Virus record (IMG/VR): IMGVR_UViG_3300020451_001851
Coordinates: 1-50,653 of that record
Source of the DNA: a virus
Length of the DNA stretch: 50,653 bases
Reading direction: 5' to 3' (one strand)
The position numbers and the translations under genes are program-made. Under the pieces are notes generated by a model. The model was not told the DNA's origin and made no database searches. It worked only from the letters and a program-made list of their open reading frames with translations. Every line of letters starts with the position of its first letter. Positions within the stretch are counted from its first letter, which is position 1. This document shows positions 32,411-39,414 of this stretch, piece by piece.

Positions 32411-32485
32411 ATGCCAAGTGATATAATCCTTTTTAGTTTAATAGTAATCACACTTTTTGTAACAGTAATTCAGTTTTTAACATGA
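32411..32485 (+). CDS. 24-residue membrane mini-protein
   Basis: An ORF of 24 codons starting MPSDIILFSLIV: two charged residues at most and one hydrophobic segment long enough to span a membrane. Its stop overlaps the ATG of the next gene (ATGA), strong support for translation of both. Role unknown. Confidence 0.6.
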   Translation: MPSDIILFSLIVITLFVTVIQFLT

Positions 32486-32667
32486 GAAGTATTCCACACG
32501 AACCAGATATAATAGATCAGGAAAAAAAACAAACATACGAAAATCTTTCTAAGGTTGTCGGGGATGCTTGCGAAGCATGGCTTCGCAAGAAGGGAATAGG
32601 AACATACGGCTTTAGAGATCAAATGAATAACAGCTATAAAGAACAAATAGCTAAAAATAAAAAATAA
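32482..32667 (+). CDS. Small basic protein, unknown
   Basis: 61 residues, helical, with DACEAWLRKKGI; coupled to the 24-residue mini-protein by ATGA. Last gene of the operon before the structured RNA at 32685. Confidence 0.7.
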   Translation: MRSIPHEPDIIDQEKKQTYENLSKVVGDACEAWLRKKGIGTYGFRDQMNNSYKEQIAKNKK

Positions 32668-32684
32668 TTTGTTTTGGTAAATTG

Positions 32685-32788
32685 TGCATCAGTTAGGAGT
32701 AGAGTCTGGGGAGATCCCAGAACGAGGGTCCACGGGGTTCTCTCATAATACCCTTTTCTTTCCCTCTGTTGATCACCTAGCTGGTGCA
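32685..32788 (+). ncRNA. Structured RNA, ~104 nt, closed by a 13-bp stem
   Basis: TGCATCAGTTAGG pairs with CCTAGCTGGTGCA over 13 bp with two G-U pairs. Inside are a perfect TCTGGG-GAGAT-CCCAGA hairpin and a GAGGG/CCCTC stem. A compact multibranch fold in a gap between two small genes. No known family recognised. Confidence 0.6.
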
Positions 32789-32800
32789 TAAAAAAAGATT

Positions 32801-32983
32801 ATGAAAAAGAAAAAACCAAAATTGCCGACTAACTCACTAGAGGGTAGAAATATGGTGCGCCACCCGATGCCACCACCAACCACTAGCCACACGGATAAAA
32901 AGAAGCGATTAAATAAGAAAAAATGCCGTAAGTCGTTGAATACCAACGAGTTAGGCGGCGGCGGCATACCGCGGGCGGTGTAA
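32801..32983 (+). CDS. Small very basic protein; C-terminus encoded by the palindromic element
   Basis: 60 residues, very rich in Lys. TTSHTDKKKRLNKKKCRK resembles the conserved end of small basic phage proteins of the PDKKKYNRKK type. The last 18 residues (from RKSLNTNEL) and the stop codon come from palindromic element copy 7, so the original C-terminus was replaced or extended. Confidence 0.6.
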   Translation: MKKKKPKLPTNSLEGRNMVRHPMPPPTTSHTDKKKRLNKKKCRKSLNTNELGGGGIPRAV

Positions 32984-33008
32984 CTCCCTAAGTATCAATG
33001 ACTTTCAG
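32927..33008. repeat. Tripartite palindromic element, copy 7
   Basis: Left arm GTAAGTCGTTGA with degenerate partner, core GCGGCATACCGC, right arm GTAACTCCCTAA with loop GTA, spacing 52 bp; degenerate but same architecture. Tail shares ACTTAAATAAAGTA-like sequence with copy 4. Marks the end of the rightward region, where transcripts converge. Confidence 0.8.
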
Positions 33009-33062
33009 AAGTTAACGCTTAAATAAAGTAATAATAAAAATTAATAAAAATTACAACACATT

Positions 33063-33097
33063 TATTTGCTTATTATTGCTCTAACCTACAACCTAGC
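33063..33097. repeat. ATTTG...CAACC motif, copy C
   Basis: ATTTGCTTATTATTG then CTAACCTACAACCTAGCAC, relative of 25901 and 28340, directly before the leftward SprT-like gene's end. Confidence 0.5.
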
Positions 33098-33099
33098 AC

Positions 33100-33606
33100 T
33101 TAGTACAATCGAATCATTCCTGCGGTTGACTTTAGCTCTAACTTGCCATAAGTTTCAGCCTTCTTACCTTTCACCCACCTATCAGACCAATCTTTAATCT
33201 TCGGCTTTCTCCAGTATCTACAGTGGACTTCGCCTGTATCTTTATTAACAAGTATATATTTGGGTTTTAGTGATTTAACCTTGCCACCATTATCTTCCTC
33301 TTTATAACATCTCTCAGGCTTTGCACCTACTTGAACACACATTCTCCTCCATACCTCATTATGCCCATGACCTCTGCCTACGAGTGCATGAGCAAGCTCA
33401 TGCAATACGGTATCTTTAGTCTCGCTTATTTCATTTATTTGTGTTAATTTTTTGCTAACACCAATTTCTTTTTTATTATATCTGCACTGCCCATATCTGC
33501 GGATAGAGTTATCCCAAACAAATCTCCATCCTGCATGGAAAAGACCTGTTTCTTTTAGTTTATTATCGGCAAATTGTTTAATAGTTATTAGTTTATTTGG
33601 GTGCAT
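33100..33606 (-). CDS. SprT-like zinc metalloprotease
   Basis: 168 residues. HELAH at residues 69-73 with downstream GHGHNEVWRR is the SprT-family zinc-binding HExxH plus third ligand region; C-terminal CRYWRKP may be a small basic/Cys extension. SprT-like proteins act on DNA-protein crosslinks in cells; phage versions are uncharacterised. Last gene of the leftward set, convergent with the rightward region. Confidence 0.88.
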   Translation of the reverse strand: MHPNKLITIKQFADNKLKETGLFHAGWRFVWDNSIRRYGQCRYNKKEIGVSKKLTQINEISETKDTVLHELAHALVGRGHGHNEVWRRMCVQVGAKPERCYKEEDNGGKVKSLKPKYILVNKDTGEVHCRYWRKPKIKDWSDRWVKGKKAETYGKLELKSTAGMIRLY

Positions 33607-33682
33607 GATATTAATTGGAGTATAGTTAATATAAGAGTTGCTAATACAATAATAAATAGGATGGTTTCTGATAAAGAGGGCA

Positions 33683-33970
33683 TTAATAATTTTGATCTAC
33701 TAAGTGTTCTATGTGTTGCTCAATATACTCACCGAACTCATTAATCTTTTTTATGTGTTTAGCCCGCTCTTCTCTTGCTTCCTGATAAGGAGCTTGTCCT
33801 TCCTGATATACAGCAACATAGTAATCTCGTGGGTGAAATGTACTAGCATTAATAGCTTCTCTTAGATCGGCAATAGCAGATAGGATTCTCACATTATCTT
33901 TGAGCAGAGTCTCCCTGTCAGTGCCATTGAAATTAACTGTGGGCAATGGATATTTTATAGCTTTATTCAT
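33683..33970 (-). CDS. Conserved small phage protein (NxNGTxRxxLL / RDYY type)
   Basis: 95 residues. TVNFNGTDRETLLKDN, a helical middle, and HPRDYYVA match the layout of a very widespread small phage protein of unknown function. Own promoter immediately upstream. Confidence 0.75.
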   Translation of the reverse strand: MNKAIKYPLPTVNFNGTDRETLLKDNVRILSAIADLREAINASTFHPRDYYVAVYQEGQAPYQEAREERAKHIKKINEFGEYIEQHIEHLVDQNY

Positions 33971-34007
33971 GATGCCCTATAGTACCATCGAAGATGGTAC
34001 TTGTCAA
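33971..34007 (-). promoter_or_regulatory. Leaderless-type promoter with palindromic spacer
   Basis: TTGACA (complement of 34002-34007), 17-nt spacer, TACTAT (33979-33984), 8 nt to ATG at 33970. The spacer is a palindrome (AGTACCATC/GATGGTACT, 9-bp arms), a likely operator. Confidence 0.78.
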
Positions 34008-34547
34008 GAATAAAAATTAATTAAAATTCAGCGAGTAATAAAATAAATAAATTAATATTATTGTGAAAAACAAGAAATATAAAAATGATTCTAATCTACT
34101 CATACTTATTAAGGTTTTTTTGTATAAAGTGGCGACTTTTATACTTACACTTATTAAGCAAAATATTTGACAACCTGCGCTCGTTTATTAAGCCAAATAT
34201 CCGACAACCTAGCACCCTATTAAAAAATAATTTAAATTATATTTTTAATAATTTAAAATAATCGCTAGAAGTTCGCTAGAATTACCTATATTTAGCTAAA
34301 ATGCCCCAAACTTAGCCCTTCACGCTAATATTATAATATATATTTTATTTTTAGGGCGTAGGGTACTATCCTACATCTTTCTCCAATTTGTCCCAATATC
34401 TCCCAAATGCTATATTATTAGTATATTCTTTATATTCTCTCTTATATCTTTCTATATGTTTATTTAGTATATATCTGTATAGTACTGTATGTTGTATTAT
34501 TAAAAAATAATAAAAAGGTAATTAAAAATAATTTATTATAAATTATG
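33971..34547. other. 577-bp AT-rich non-coding region with direct repeats (candidate origin/control region)
   Basis: No gene. Three TTATTAAG(C/G) units lie at 34106, 34151 and 34185; the last two continue as a ~34-bp repeat ending ATATTTGACAACCTGCGC and ATATCCGACAACCTAGCAC. A direct repeat TCGCTAGAA lies at 34262 and 34273. The rest is very AT-rich (34225-34260, 34320-34540). Iteron-like repeats beside an AT-rich stretch recall replication origins; no origin-binding protein is identified. Confidence 0.5.
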
Positions 34548-35060
34548 TTATAATTTGCTCCGAAAGTCACCAAAATATTTTATCTCAGCTTCTTTACGAG
34601 CTTTTATTGCATCTTCTTTATTAGTGAATAATCCCAAATGTTTGTAAACTCTATTTACTCTAATCTGCGCTCTCCACTTTTTAGATTTTTTGTCCCAATG
34701 CACTCCTACCACACCGCTAGTATTATTACTGCTTAAATTAACACGATGCATTTGATTTTGAGAGTCACTCGCTAATCTTAAATTCTTAATCTCGTTATTA
34801 CTATTAGGCTTATGTTTATGGTCTACAAGGTTTTCCAGTGGGTCTACACCATGATACATATAATAAGCTAATCTGTGAGCGAAATATACATGACCTTTAA
34901 AACTAATTTGAATATAACCCTTTGACTGTTTTGTCCCTGCTTTTTGACCGACTTTAATGTTTCTGGCTGTTTGTTTTATCCAAGTAAATATCCCCGTATC
35001 TGGATTATAATCTAAGAATTCTTTTAATTCTTCTAGCGGTGGAAGTGGTCTAGCTTTCAT
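34548..35060 (-). CDS. HNH endonuclease with AP2-like domain
   Basis: 170 residues from MKARPLPP. HNH core near VDHKHKPNSNNEIKNLRLAS, and a C-terminal AP2-like block (SGVVGVHWDKKSKKWRAQIR and HLGLFTNKEDAIKARKEAE). Typical free-standing HNH-AP2 homing-type endonuclease. I choose the ATG at 35060, which overlaps the upstream small gene by 11 nt; a start at 35108 is possible but less likely. Confidence 0.88.
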   Translation of the reverse strand: MKARPLPPLEELKEFLDYNPDTGIFTWIKQTARNIKVGQKAGTKQSKGYIQISFKGHVYFAHRLAYYMYHGVDPLENLVDHKHKPNSNNEIKNLRLASDSQNQMHRVNLSSNNTSGVVGVHWDKKSKKWRAQIRVNRVYKHLGLFTNKEDAIKARKEAEIKYFGDFRSKL

Positions 35061-35229
35061 CTTTATAAAATTCTCTTGTCCAACCATCATTATATGGACT
35101 ATTAGCATTTATTCTATTATTTAGCTCAGAATCTCTCGGTATATGCTTGTCACTCTTACAAACAGAAAAGAATCTTAGTATTAATATATTAGCTATTACC
35201 CAAATTATTGCTCCGATTATATATATCAT
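35050..35229 (-). CDS. Small protein with N-terminal membrane anchor
   Basis: 59 residues, start MIYIIGAIIWVIANIL, one N-terminal hydrophobic segment followed by a charged tail. Starts 1 nt after the preceding gene's stop and overlaps the HNH start. Function unknown. Confidence 0.65.
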   Translation of the reverse strand: MIYIIGAIIWVIANILILRFFSVCKSDKHIPRDSELNNRINANSPYNDGWTREFYKDES

Positions 35230-35230
35230 A

Positions 35231-35608
35231 TTATGCTCCCCACATTGCTCTTATTCTAAACATCTCTGCTCTACTCCAATCTTTTACTGCCCCAAACTGA
35301 TCTCTGTAGTTTAAAGTTATTGTAATATACTCATTAAAATTACTCTGTATTGGTATAAAAGGTCTAAACCAAAGGAACTCAGGATCGACAATTCTATTTT
35401 CATCTACTTGCTTTACTTCTACTATATACCAAATAGGCTTATCAAAAGATGAATCAGATATCCAACCAACTTCTACTCTACCATTAAGTATATCATGATT
35501 TATCTGTAGCTCTGGAACAGGAGGGGGTTCACCCCAATGATCATCTGCTCTACAAAATAAAGAAATAAATAAGTAGATTGGAATTAAAATTAATTTTTTA
35601 CGCCACAT
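35231..35608 (-). CDS. Secreted or periplasmic small protein
   Basis: 125 residues with a typical signal peptide (MWRKKLILIPIYLFISLFCRA), then a beta-rich, Trp-containing body. Overlaps its neighbour by 11 nt. Possibly envelope-related; not recognised. Confidence 0.72.
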   Translation of the reverse strand: MWRKKLILIPIYLFISLFCRADDHWGEPPPVPELQINHDILNGRVEVGWISDSSFDKPIWYIVEVKQVDENRIVDPEFLWFRPFIPIQSNFNEYITITLNYRDQFGAVKDWSRAEMFRIRAMWGA

Positions 35609-35807
35609 TACTATAATCTGAAGGATTAAGATCTAGTGGGGGATGAATATCAAGACCCTCCTCCATTTCTGGAGGAGGTAAAATCAAGATCTGAGGAATA
35701 GGTTTTTGTTTTTGATCCTCTGGGCTTTTTAACAGAAAAGAAATAATTGTTATGCTACAGTATCCAATAACACCTATTATTACTCCGAAAAAAAGATTTA
35801 ATTTCAT
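35598..35807 (-). CDS. Small membrane protein with Pro-rich tail
   Basis: 69 residues from the ATG at 35807. One N-terminal membrane segment (LFFGVIIGVIGYCSI) and a Pro-rich acidic tail (QILILPPPEMEEG). Adjacent to a signal-peptide protein; together they could act at the envelope (a spanin-like pair is conceivable but not shown). Confidence 0.66.
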   Translation of the reverse strand: MKLNLFFGVIIGVIGYCSITIISFLLKSPEDQKQKPIPQILILPPPEMEEGLDIHPPLDLNPSDYSNVA

Positions 35808-35811
35808 TTTT

Positions 35812-36000
35812 CTAACGGATGTCATGAGGTATTTGCTCATCCTTTTTATAATCTATACCCATGGAATCAAGCCATCGCTGTGAAACAGGTATACTAGCCT
35901 CTTCGGTTACATACCTTTGAAGATCTTTAAGTTTCACTCTTCTACAAGTGATTGATCCTTGAGGTCTGCCACCATTTTTTTTATTTGTATTTTCACTCAT
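35812..36000 (-). CDS. Small GRPxGS protein, paralogue of the 40493 product
   Basis: 62 residues from the ATG at 36000. GGRPQGSITCRRVKLKDLQ and IPVSQRWLDSMGI align with GRGRPKGAKSF and VPVSRVWLEKLNI in the protein at 40493-40705. The basic Gly-Arg-Pro motif resembles an AT-hook-like DNA contact. Unknown function. Confidence 0.7.
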   Translation of the reverse strand: MSENTNKKNGGRPQGSITCRRVKLKDLQRYVTEEASIPVSQRWLDSMGIDYKKDEQIPHDIR

Positions 36001-36002
36001 AA

Positions 36003-36185
36003 TTAATCTGGTTGCTTTGCCAACCTTAATGAAGTCCAGATACCAAAGATTATCATGAATAACCCTGCTAATCCTACTAACGCTCCATTTGTTAATGGTT
36101 TTTCTAATATTACTTCTAATGCACCTAATCCCATAGGGAATGCAATACAAAGTAAGTTAATTGTAGCTAATGTTTTATTGCTCAT
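36003..36185 (-). CDS. Small membrane protein
   Basis: 60 residues, two hydrophobic segments (residues ~8-28 and ~34-52). A TATAAA 5 nt before the ATG may be a leaderless-type promoter with a poor -35. Confidence 0.7.
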   Translation of the reverse strand: MSNKTLATINLLCIAFPMGLGALEVILEKPLTNGALVGLAGLFMIIFGIWTSLRLAKQPD

Positions 36186-36214
36186 TTGTTTTTATATTTT
36201 TAAGTTATTGGGGC

Positions 36215-36493
36215 TTAAATTGTTAAATAATTTTTCATATATGATATTTCCTTCTGAGTATTGTAATCGAATACTCTTTTTATTGTGGTTATAATATCAC
36301 CTTTCTCATCATAAATACCAAAAACTGCTTTTCCGATTAACTCTTCTGGCTTTGAAGCCTCTTCATTGTCAAAATAGTGACATATATCATCATTAAGAGA
36401 AAAAAAGTGCTGTTGTTCTATTCCCATAGTTAAAACAACATTTCTTGTTCTTCCGTTAGCGGTCTCTACTTCAACTATTAATGGATCTTTCAT
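36215..36493 (-). CDS. Small acidic protein, unknown
   Basis: 92 residues, beta-rich (VEVETANGRTRNVVLTMG), coupled to the upstream 48-residue gene by ATGA. No motif recognised. Confidence 0.68.
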   Translation of the reverse strand: MKDPLIVEVETANGRTRNVVLTMGIEQQHFFSLNDDICHYFDNEEASKPEELIGKAVFGIYDEKGDIITTIKRVFDYNTQKEISYMKNYLTI

Positions 36494-36636
36494 GCTTCTA
36501 TAATATCATAAGCCCAGTCTTTACCGTTCTTTGCCGTCAACATAGCAATAGCTTTAGGTATTTGTTCTTCTGTAAAGAACCCTTTAACTCTGCCGTCCTC
36601 AATACCACCAAATATTTTAATCTTATATTTTTTCAT
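36490..36636 (-). CDS. Very small protein, unknown
   Basis: 48 residues, start MKKYKIKIFGGIEDG; short basic N-terminus and a helix. Kept because it overlaps the following gene by ATGA and follows the preceding stop by 2 nt. Confidence 0.62.
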   Translation of the reverse strand: MKKYKIKIFGGIEDGRVKGFFTEEQIPKAIAMLTAKNGKDWAYDIIEA

Positions 36637-36638
36637 AA

Positions 36639-36797
36639 TTATTCTTCGTTTATAAACCAAGATGTAACATCTCCATCGGTAACTGAGTCTTTTAAATAAT
36701 CTAGCAGTTGGTCACAAGCCTCCTCATAACTTCCTGCTGTGAAATTTAAATTACAAGACGCACTAAAATACTTTGTTTCTTTATTTTCTTCACTCAT
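36639..36797 (-). CDS. Small acidic protein, unknown
   Basis: 52 residues, start MSEENKETKYFSASC, acidic; coupled to the upstream gene by a 4-nt overlap. Confidence 0.64.
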   Translation of the reverse strand: MSEENKETKYFSASCNLNFTAGSYEEACDQLLDYLKDSVTDGDVTSWFINEE

Positions 36798-37345
36798 GAT
36801 CTTATCATTGTTTTACTTACATTAACATCAGCTTTCTCATATGTCCAGTCTAAACTCTCCAGTTCACTAATAACAAAAGTTCTGACATTTTCTTCTAACT
36901 CATCTTCTGCACAATCAAACAAAACATTTTTAAATGTTGTATTAAGATCTACTGTCCAGAGACTTGATTTCTCTTTTACCTGAGCGTCTTCTCTTTCACA
37001 TTCTTCTCTGATAATCTTTCTGCCAAGCACTGTCAGATAAGTTTTAACTTCGTTGGTAATAAATATTTTTTTATTATCCTTTTTGAGTTGAGCCTCCCAG
37101 TCATTTAATTGTTTCTCAGCTTTAAAGTAATCGTCAAAGATATGACCCTCCCAGTACTCAGATGATACTACATCACCATCTTTTACAATATCTTCTCTAC
37201 AGTCAACTATAAACTCATTGTCTTCTTCTGACCTTAATGATAACTCGTACTCATATGTTTCTCCATCTTTGGCTACTTGATCTGTTTTTTTGTTAGCCCA
37301 ATTCTGCCAATCCTCTACTTCTTGTTTTGTATATCCTTTGCTCAT
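36794..37345 (-). CDS. Hypothetical acidic protein
   Basis: 183 residues, very acidic and helical, Trp-containing (VEDWQNWANKK). No motif. Overlaps the gene upstream by 4 nt. Unknown function. Confidence 0.72.
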   Translation of the reverse strand: MSKGYTKQEVEDWQNWANKKTDQVAKDGETYEYELSLRSEEDNEFIVDCREDIVKDGDVVSSEYWEGHIFDDYFKAEKQLNDWEAQLKKDNKKIFITNEVKTYLTVLGRKIIREECEREDAQVKEKSSLWTVDLNTTFKNVLFDCAEDELEENVRTFVISELESLDWTYEKADVNVSKTMIRS

Positions 37346-37662
37346 GCTACTCCTCCTAATCTGTTTGATGGATCATAAACAAGCTCATCAAAGTGATGAT
37401 TGATTATACTCATCGTTTCTATAGGAGCATCTGATGATACAACACCTTCAACCACATAAGAGGTGTTGGTGTTAGGTATCTTTCCCTCTGACGCACTCCA
37501 AGAAGCTGTTTTGTCAAGTCTCTCTTTCAAGAATAGATCAAAAACATCTTTTGATTTTAAGTTCTCTTCAGCCTCGTAAGTTGCAACCATCCGCTCGCAG
37601 TGATAATCGCTTTCTTCCGTGATAAAAATTGTATAATATTTTTTCTTTTTCATTTTACTCAT
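37342..37662 (-). CDS. Hypothetical protein
   Basis: 106 residues, basic N-terminus (MSKMKKKKYYTIF, with an alternative start at MKKKK), alpha/beta, ends in a Gly-Val tail. Unknown function; in the leftward operon. Confidence 0.7.
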   Translation of the reverse strand: MSKMKKKKYYTIFITEESDYHCERMVATYEAEENLKSKDVFDLFLKERLDKTASWSASEGKIPNTNTSYVVEGVVSSDAPIETMSIINHHFDELVYDPSNRLGGVA

Positions 37663-37665
37663 CTT

Positions 37666-37848
37666 CTATTCTATTTCTCTTAGCTCGTCTATTTCTAACC
37701 CTTCGGTAAGACCACAGTCAGAAAAATCTGAGTTCGGAGCATAAAACTTTTTGAACGCTCCTTTCCCATCTAATACAGGCTGTCCGTCCTCATCTTGCAG
37801 GAAGAACTGAATCTCATACACTCCAATACTATATTCTTTTTCGCACAT
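37666..37848 (-). CDS. Small acidic protein, unknown
   Basis: 60 residues, acidic, start MCEKEYSIGVYEIQF; beta-rich N-terminal half. Close gaps (3 nt) to both neighbours. Confidence 0.65.
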   Translation of the reverse strand: MCEKEYSIGVYEIQFFLQDEDGQPVLDGKGAFKKFYAPNSDFSDCGLTEGLEIDELREIE

Positions 37849-37850
37849 TT

Positions 37851-38072
37851 TTAATTATTTTGTTTGTTGTTGTTCCATGAAGGTTGGTGAACTCCTTTAT
37901 ATCTTTTGCTATTGTTTAATACTTTTGTTGCTTCATTAATCATCAAATCAAACTTTGCTTCCATGTCGTCAAATACATCTCCGATAGGATTGAATGCTTC
38001 CATGATTAAATGCTTGTGTTCTTCCAGTGTATCTATCACTGAATCTGCTTCGTCTGTGTAATAGTAGTTCAT
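37851..38072 (-). CDS. Small acidic helical protein, unknown
   Basis: 73 residues; helix in the middle and an Asn/Gln-rich C-terminus (WNNNKQNN). First gene of a leftward operon with its own promoter. Confidence 0.68.
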   Translation of the reverse strand: MNYYYTDEADSVIDTLEEHKHLIMEAFNPIGDVFDDMEAKFDLMINEATKVLNNSKRYKGVHQPSWNNNKQNN

Positions 38073-38107
38073 GGTTTTAATTTAAATTAATTTAAATTCA
38101 AGGTCAA
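38073..38107 (-). promoter_or_regulatory. Leaderless-type promoter with AT-palindromic spacer
   Basis: TTGACC (complement of 38102-38107), 17-nt spacer, TAAATT (38079-38084), 6 nt to ATG at 38072. Spacer nearly identical to that at 39611. Confidence 0.78.
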
Positions 38108-38649
38108 GAGTTTTTTTCAATAAATTTATCAATGTCATTCTTGACTTTACCATCCTCTTCATCTACTTCTAGAAACTCATCTAATTGTTTGTGCGATAAG
38201 TTCAAGAGATAAGCTCCGTAATATCTCATATCTTTTTCTTCTTCTGAGAAATTTTCCTCACCATTTATATCTACAGAACCACAAAAACAAAATCCTTCGT
38301 CTATAAAGTCCAACGCAAAAGTATAATCAGGAAACTTCTTTTGCAATGCTCTTACTATTTCTACTGGTGGATGCCATTCTGTATAAAACTCACCAAAACT
38401 ATTTATTAGATTAACAGTATCATCCTCACCCAAAAACTCTTCATGAGAAGTTTCAGCATCACTAGGGCAACCCCACTTATCAAAAGCTTTCTGACGATCA
38501 TTAGGGTCACACTTTATAATCTTCTGAAAAGAAAAGTTGTTTAAGATGTCGTAAAGTTTATCATTTACGATTGTGTGGTTATGAGCTTCAGAAAAAACTT
38601 TTTTTGCTCCTTTTCTTACAGTCAGTTTATTTGTAATAATATTTGCCAT
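38104..38649 (-). CDS. YubB/Api92-like ferredoxin-fold protein
   Basis: 181 residues. FDKWGCPSDAETSHEE, INSFGEFYTEWHPPVEIV and FCFCGSVDINGE follow the layout of the DUF1281/YubB-like family common on plasmids and phages, of unknown function. Confidence 0.72.
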   Translation of the reverse strand: MANIITNKLTVRKGAKKVFSEAHNHTIVNDKLYDILNNFSFQKIIKCDPNDRQKAFDKWGCPSDAETSHEEFLGEDDTVNLINSFGEFYTEWHPPVEIVRALQKKFPDYTFALDFIDEGFCFCGSVDINGEENFSEEEKDMRYYGAYLLNLSHKQLDEFLEVDEEDGKVKNDIDKFIEKNS

Positions 38650-38653
38650 ACGC

Positions 38654-38941
38654 TTAATTTAGTTTTACCCATTTCCAAGAGTTGGGTGCTTTATATTTTA
38701 CTATTGGTTTATCTTGTTCCCAAGAAATTCTGTAGCGATAACTTTCGCTATTTGATATATATATTGGTCTGCCATTATTGTCAACTATTTTTTCATACCA
38801 TTTACCACTTGTATGAACAATTAAATAATGATTATCTCCACCACCAACTTCTTTAGTATTTGCATGGTGTAGCTCCCACTCCTCGCAAGGAGTAGGAACT
38901 ACCATATTGATATATGCAAAAAGTATTTGTAAAAAATTCAT
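38654..38941 (-). CDS. Small protein with hydrophobic N-terminus
   Basis: 95 residues. A short hydrophobic start (MNFLQILFAYINMVVPTPC) could be an export signal; the remainder is beta-rich and aromatic. Overlaps the upstream gene by 4 nt. Unknown function. Confidence 0.65.
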   Translation of the reverse strand: MNFLQILFAYINMVVPTPCEEWELHHANTKEVGGGDNHYLIVHTSGKWYEKIVDNNGRPIYISNSESYRYRISWEQDKPIVKYKAPNSWKWVKLN

Positions 38942-39408
38942 TTAACTGGCTGAAACCACTCAGGAGTTTTTCTTGTTTTCCAAGTAGCAAAATATGCTTT
39001 CTCTCCATTATAATAAGCTCTGTATGCTTTAATAGCACAATCATTTTTGTACTCTTCTGGCATAGCTTGAGCAAAAGGTGTCAAACCAATCTTAGGTAAG
39101 TTTAATCTGTGGTAGTTTTTACCGCACCACTCAATAGCGTAAATAGATTTATGTACTTTGCCATAACGTCTAGTATATTCTTGACACATAGCATAGGCAT
39201 GATCTATTAACCACTCATAGTTTTCTTGTGATTCTCTAGCCCATATGGTGCAAGGGTGATTGTAAAAAGCTCTTTTGTATGGTGCTGTACCATTGTCATA
39301 AACCGCACAAAGCATTTGTGCCGATTCTAGAATCATTTTTACAACGTGTTTGTCGCACAACTGCTGTGCTGAAATTTTAGGATCTTTATCTACTGCAAAT
39401 ATATTCAT
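38938..39408 (-). CDS. Conserved phage protein (MNIFxVDxDPxxxAQxLCDKHVVKM family)
   Basis: 156 residues. AQQLCDKHVVKMILESAQ, HPCTIWARESQENYEWL and EYTRRYGKVHKSIYAIEW are the blocks of a widespread phage family of unknown activity. His/Cys conservation suggests a catalytic or metal-binding site. Length is as usual. Confidence 0.8.
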   Translation of the reverse strand: MNIFAVDKDPKISAQQLCDKHVVKMILESAQMLCAVYDNGTAPYKRAFYNHPCTIWARESQENYEWLIDHAYAMCQEYTRRYGKVHKSIYAIEWCGKNYHRLNLPKIGLTPFAQAMPEEYKNDCAIKAYRAYYNGEKAYFATWKTRKTPEWFQPVK

Positions 39409-39414
39409 ACACTT

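Noticed and set aside
32773-32967. 64-codon Phe-rich minus-strand frame
   Set aside because: Shadow of the Lys-rich gene on the plus strand.
24701-33008. Palindromic elements read as a CRISPR array
   Set aside because: Copies are 0.9-2.2 kb apart with genes between, no short spacers, no cas genes.
24701-33008. Palindromic elements as intrinsic terminators
   Set aside because: No consistent U-run follows the hairpins; real terminators in the same region are separate (25613, 30693). Only the solo hairpin at 25859 overlaps one.
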